From Candidatus Kapaibacterium sp. (GTDB taxonomy: Bacteria; Bacteroidota; Ignavibacteria; Kapaibacteriales; UBA2268), in assembly GCA_030835065.1 (NCBI GenBank), contig JAUQWR010000799.1, positions 1 to 19,693 on the forward strand: a DNA stretch of 19,693 nt, given 5' to 3'. Below the pieces are notes generated by a model that worked only from the letters and a program-made list of their open reading frames with translations, was not told where the DNA came from and did no database searches. Position numbers and translations under genes: made by a program. Every line of letters starts with the position of its first letter. Position 1 is the stretch's first letter. This document shows, piece by piece, positions 17,168 to 19,693 of this stretch.

Positions 17168-17187
17168 AATATTTATAAGTAAATATT
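17168..17187. promoter_or_regulatory. 8-bp inverted repeat upstream of the solute-binding protein gene
   Basis: AATATTTA-TAAG-TAAATATT lies 65 bp upstream of the minus-strand start codon at 17103. The symmetry and distance suit a regulator site, but the arms are pure A/T in an AT-rich gap, so chance is quite possible. Confidence 0.2.
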
Positions 17188-17268
17188 ATCATTTGATACT
17201 TAAATAGGCAAAAAACAGGATAATATGCACGAAATTAAGACTAATACTATGATTTTGAGAGCAAATCA

Positions 17269-17400
17269 ATGCAAAAATGTATAGAAGACTTTGAGAAATC
17301 AGACAAAATGATTTATCGAATTGTCAAAAAAATATTACAATATGAAAAAGAGTATAAAAAAAATCTGACAATCGATAATAAAATAATGCCAATTCACTAA
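17269..17400 (+). CDS. Doubtful 43-aa lysine-rich ORF
   Basis: ATG 17269 to TAA 17400, starting MQKCIEDFEKSDKMIYRIVK and rich in Lys, Ile and Tyr. A weak GAGAG (17257-17261) lies 7 nt upstream. Its composition is protein-like (amphipathic, helical), but it has no motif and I recognise no family. It sits alone in the ~440-bp stretch 17104-17542, where I otherwise see only AT-rich DNA. It could be a small protein, a gene remnant or chance. Confidence 0.25.
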   Translation: MQKCIEDFEKSDKMIYRIVKKILQYEKEYKKNLTIDNKIMPIH

Positions 17401-17501
17401 AAAAACAACAAGAATTATTTCCAAAGGATGTATCAAAAAGGTAATTTTGTGTGTTATTACAAATACAAAATTAATTTAAGTTTTTTTAATCATATATAAG
17501 A

Positions 17502-17513
17502 GCCCAAAAGGGC
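17502..17513 (+). promoter_or_regulatory. Short GCCC-AAAA-GGGC hairpin after a TATATA box
   Basis: A 4-bp GC stem with an AAAA loop is unusual in this AT-rich gap. TATATAAG (17493-17500) ends just before it and could be a -10 box for the downstream 44-aa ORF and MATE gene, which would put the hairpin at the very 5' end of the transcript. No convincing -35 box is seen. Confidence 0.25.
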
Positions 17514-17542
17514 AAATATTAATAATTAATCGGAGTTGAATC

Positions 17543-17677
17543 ATGAAAACAACTAATTTATTTGTCGCAGTCGCTTTATCGGCGCCCACTTTCAGTATTA
17601 GAATGAGAATTTTGGAAACAGAGTCTCTGAACAAATTAATTAACAAGTGTAACAATAACAAGGATAAGCGAAGATGA
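17543..17677 (+). CDS. 44-aa ORF translationally coupled to the MATE transporter (leader peptide or small protein)
   Basis: ATG 17543 follows GGAG (17532-17535) with an ideal 7-nt gap. The ORF ends at TGA 17675-17677, which overlaps the MATE start codon as ATGA, the classic arrangement for translational coupling. The product starts MKTTNLFVAVALSAPTFS, which looks like the front of a signal peptide or single membrane segment, and ends in a basic Asn/Lys/Arg-rich tail (residues ~33-44). It may be a real small protein, a leader peptide that sets MATE translation, or the stub of a lost exported protein. I do not recognise a family. Confidence 0.5.
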   Translation: MKTTNLFVAVALSAPTFSIRMRILETESLNKLINKCNNNKDKRR

Positions 17678-19086
17678 TGCGCGAAATAAAACAATTGAAA
17701 ATAAAACAAATAATTCAAATTTTTAAAGATGCATTAAAAGGGAATGAGTACGATTTTACTCAAATAAGGTTAGGCAAAGCCATATTGCTTCTATCAATAC
17801 CAATGGTATTAGAAATGATGATGGAATCAATATTTGCCATTGTTGATATATTGTTCGTGTCTAAGCTTGGGGCAGATGCAGTAGCATCAGTTGGGCTTAC
17901 AGAGTCTTTAATGACTTTGTTTTATTCAATTGCCGGAGGCTTGGCAGTAGCAACAACTTCTATCATATCGCGCCGAGTAGGCGAAAAAGATTACGATTCT
18001 GCAAATAAAGCTGCATATCAAGCAATTTTAACAGCTGTGTTTTTCTCATTTTTGTTTGCAATTCCAGGATTGATATTTCCTAAGGAAATTTTAACTCTGA
18101 TGGGTGCTAGTAAAAATGTGATTGATAATTATTCAGGATATCTTAGTATTATTCTGAGTACAAATATTGTTGTAATGTTGCTCTTTGTTATTAATGCGGT
18201 GCTTAGAGGTGCTGGTGATGCGGCTCTAACACTGAGGGTGCTTTTTATTGCTAATATACTTAATATTATATTAGATCCTATATTTATTTTTGGATTTGGA
18301 CCGATTCCAGCAATGGGAGTCGAAGGAGCTGCTATCGCCACAAGTTTTGGTCGAGCAGTTGCTGTGGTTTTTCAATTATATATTTTGATAAAAGTCAAAA
18401 GCATGATTAAATTATCTTTCGATAGATTAGCACCCGATTTTGCATTAATTAAATCCATTATCAAGTTGGCTGCAGGAGTAATTAGCCAGCACTTGATTGC
18501 AACAACAAGCTGGATTATGATGATGCGGTTTGTATCGGAATTTGGTTCGATACATGTGGCAGGATATACAATTACATTGAGAATAATATTTTTTGCTCTA
18601 TTACCTTCTTTTGGTATGAGTAATGCTGCTGCAACATTGGTTGGGCAAAATCTAGGAGCTAATGCACCTGAAAGAGCAGAAAAAGCTGTCTATATAGCTT
18701 CGGCTACTAATACATTTTTCTTGTTGTTTTTAGGTTTGGCATTTCTGCTGTTTCCTGAGTTTTGGATGAAATTCTTTGTTGCTGATTCACAAGTAATTCA
18801 TTACGGAGCATACTGCCTTCAAGTCTTTAGCGTAGGTTTTATATTCTATGGACTTGGCATGGTGCTGCTCCAGTCAATTAATGGAGCCGGCGATACTGTT
18901 ACTCCTTTGAAATTAAATCTTTTTGTTTTTTGGATTATTGAAATACCTTTAGCTTATTACCTGGCATTTCAAAGTGGTCATCATGCAAATGGAGTTTATT
19001 ATTCTATATTAGTTTCAGAAACAGTATTTACAATTATCGCTGCAATAATTTTCATGAGAGGAAAGTGGAAATTAGCTAAAGTTTAA
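17674..19086 (+). CDS. MATE-family multidrug/Na+ (or H+) antiporter
   Basis: 470 aa, the usual size for a 12-helix inner-membrane MATE efflux pump, which exports cationic compounds in exchange for Na+ or H+. A ~25-residue cytoplasmic lead ('IFKDALKGNEYDFTQIRLGK') precedes TM1, followed by 'LLLSIPMVLEMMMESIFAIVDILFVSKLG' (~38-66). MATE signatures are visible in both halves: 'AVLRGAGDAALTLRV' (~175-189), 'DPIFIFGFGP' and 'GVEGAAIAT' (201-223), and in the second half 'NAAATLVGQNLGA' and 'QSINGAGDTVTPL' (~400). ATG 17674 is preferred over 17677 because AAGGA (17660-17664) is 9 nt from it; it overlaps the stop of the 44-aa ORF by 4 nt. Substrate not predictable. Confidence 0.93.
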   Translation: MMREIKQLKIKQIIQIFKDALKGNEYDFTQIRLGKAILLLSIPMVLEMMMESIFAIVDILFVSKLGADAVASVGLTESLMTLFYSIAGGLAVATTSIISRRVGEKDYDSANKAAYQAILTAVFFSFLFAIPGLIFPKEILTLMGASKNVIDNYSGYLSIILSTNIVVMLLFVINAVLRGAGDAALTLRVLFIANILNIILDPIFIFGFGPIPAMGVEGAAIATSFGRAVAVVFQLYILIKVKSMIKLSFDRLAPDFALIKSIIKLAAGVISQHLIATTSWIMMMRFVSEFGSIHVAGYTITLRIIFFALLPSFGMSNAAATLVGQNLGANAPERAEKAVYIASATNTFFLLFLGLAFLLFPEFWMKFFVADSQVIHYGAYCLQVFSVGFIFYGLGMVLLQSINGAGDTVTPLKLNLFVFWIIEIPLAYYLAFQSGHHANGVYYSILVSETVFTIIAAIIFMRGKWKLAKV

Positions 19087-19093
19087 GTTGATT

Positions 19094-19139
19094 TAAGCAG
19101 TAAATTGAGGTGGTTTTCTTGCCACCTCCTGACTGCTTA
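19094..19139. terminator. Nested hairpin between the MATE gene and the convergent membrane-protein gene
   Basis: An outer stem TAAGCAGT/ACTGCTTA (19094-19101, 19132-19139) and an inner stem GAGGTGG/CCACCTC (19107-19113, 19122-19128) form a two-tier hairpin starting 8 nt after the MATE stop. There is no T run after it on either strand, so termination would be atypical; it may instead protect the 3' end. Confidence 0.55.
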
Positions 19140-19158
19140 TGAAAATTGAATTATAGTT

Positions 19159-19596
19159 TCAGGTCACTTTATCCAAAGAATCTCTTCTAAATTTGATAAA
19201 GTATATTATTAATGCTATTATATATGGCAATGTTGCTGATAGAACATATAATGTTTCATCGAGTATATAACTGTCTGTTATCAAATATAGGTTAAAGTGT
19301 TTAAGTAAAATAATAGTGCACCAAAACGTAGGTAAGCCTAGCCAGGTAAGAAAACTTAAAATTCGATTACGTCTGACATTGGGATAATTATTAAGAAAAA
19401 TTCCTAATGAAAGAATAGACAAAAATAAAGCATTTATTATAATCAAAAGTATTGAACTAAAGAATACAAATGAATTCGTCAACCATTCTGACTTAGTATC
19501 TGGTTGAAATAGAAATGAATAGAAAATATTAAAAATAATTGAAAATATTGCTGGTAAGAGCAAAGAGTTTAAATAATATTTAGTTAATGTTTTCAA
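19159..19596 (-). CDS. Uncharacterised four-helix membrane protein
   Basis: 145 aa with four likely transmembrane helices at residues ~9-30, 43-69, 80-98 and 115-135, and a basic C-terminus ('KFRRDSLDKVT') that probably faces the cytoplasm by the positive-inside rule. A basic 'NVRRNRILSF' loop lies between helices 2 and 3. No catalytic or binding motif is visible and I do not recognise a family; short Ile/Leu/Phe-rich proteins like this are common in Bacteroidota genomes. No Shine-Dalgarno is evident before the ATG at 19596. It seems to stand alone, convergent with the MATE gene. Confidence 0.7.
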   Translation of the reverse strand: MKTLTKYYLNSLLLPAIFSIIFNIFYSFLFQPDTKSEWLTNSFVFFSSILLIIINALFLSILSLGIFLNNYPNVRRNRILSFLTWLGLPTFWCTIILLKHFNLYLITDSYILDETLYVLSATLPYIIALIIYFIKFRRDSLDKVT

Positions 19597-19693
19597 TTAA
19601 TAATTCTACAAAATAAATACTTGAAAATCATTACGCAAAATAATGTATATTATTGTATATCAAAAGTTTAAGGCTAAAGAATATCCACCCCGC

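Noticed and set aside
17225..17284. 19-aa ORF starting at ATG 17225
   Set aside because: Too short, no ribosome site, and no sign of coding constraint.
17476..17718. 80-aa minus-strand ORF opposite the MATE leader region
   Set aside because: It crosses the MATE start on the other strand, lacks a ribosome site, and the plus-strand ORF has a GGAG and an ATGA overlap.

Overview
The window is AT-rich bacterial chromosome. Two large secreted proteins end in type IX secretion (T9SS, type A) sorting domains, one of them built of choice-of-anchor-D-like repeats, and several genes have only weak Shine-Dalgarno sites. Together these point to the Bacteroidota/Chlorobiota/Ignavibacteriota/Kapabacteria group (FCB superphylum). 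Assignment to a Kapabacteria-like lineage is my inference from protein style and cannot be proven here. I see no rRNA, tRNA, CRISPR array, transposase or phage gene.

Left part (1-4507, + strand): the 3' end of a large cell-surface T9SS substrate, followed 14 nt later by an outer-membrane protein with a putative N-terminal beta-barrel and two C-terminal OmpA-like domains. A strong hairpin terminator closes the pair and is shared with the convergent ugd gene. Next (4531-6884, - strand): a short-chain dehydrogenase of tropinone-reductase-like type, a 56-aa two-helix membrane protein whose ribosome site overlaps the dehydrogenase stop codon, and UDP-glucose 6-dehydrogenase (precursor for envelope polysaccharides).

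Middle (7133-12259, + strand): a 1708-aa secreted protein with a beta-sandwich N-terminus, a right-handed parallel beta-helix, about seven Ig-like domains and a T9SS signal, ended by a good terminator. Then come a lipoprotein with two DTG aspartic-protease motifs (12392-13525) and the groES-groEL chaperonin operon, which has a perfect CIRCE operator and so is very probably HrcA-controlled. A terminator and a 77-bp inverted-repeat element follow groEL.

Right part: an orphan sugar-type ABC solute-binding lipoprotein (- strand), about 570 bp with only tiny ORFs, a MATE-family efflux pump (+ strand) preceded by a 44-aa ORF that overlaps its start codon by ATGA, and a small uncharacterised four-helix membrane protein (- strand).

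Overall this is mostly envelope and surface biology (T9SS cargo, OmpA anchor, UDP-glucuronate supply, lipoproteins, membrane pumps) plus one housekeeping stress operon. I do not see a clear defence or mobile system. The most unusual items are the T9SS-substrate/double-OmpA pair, the two-lobed DTG lipoprotein, the two unlisted small ORFs with strong translational signals, and the 77-bp palindromic repeat.
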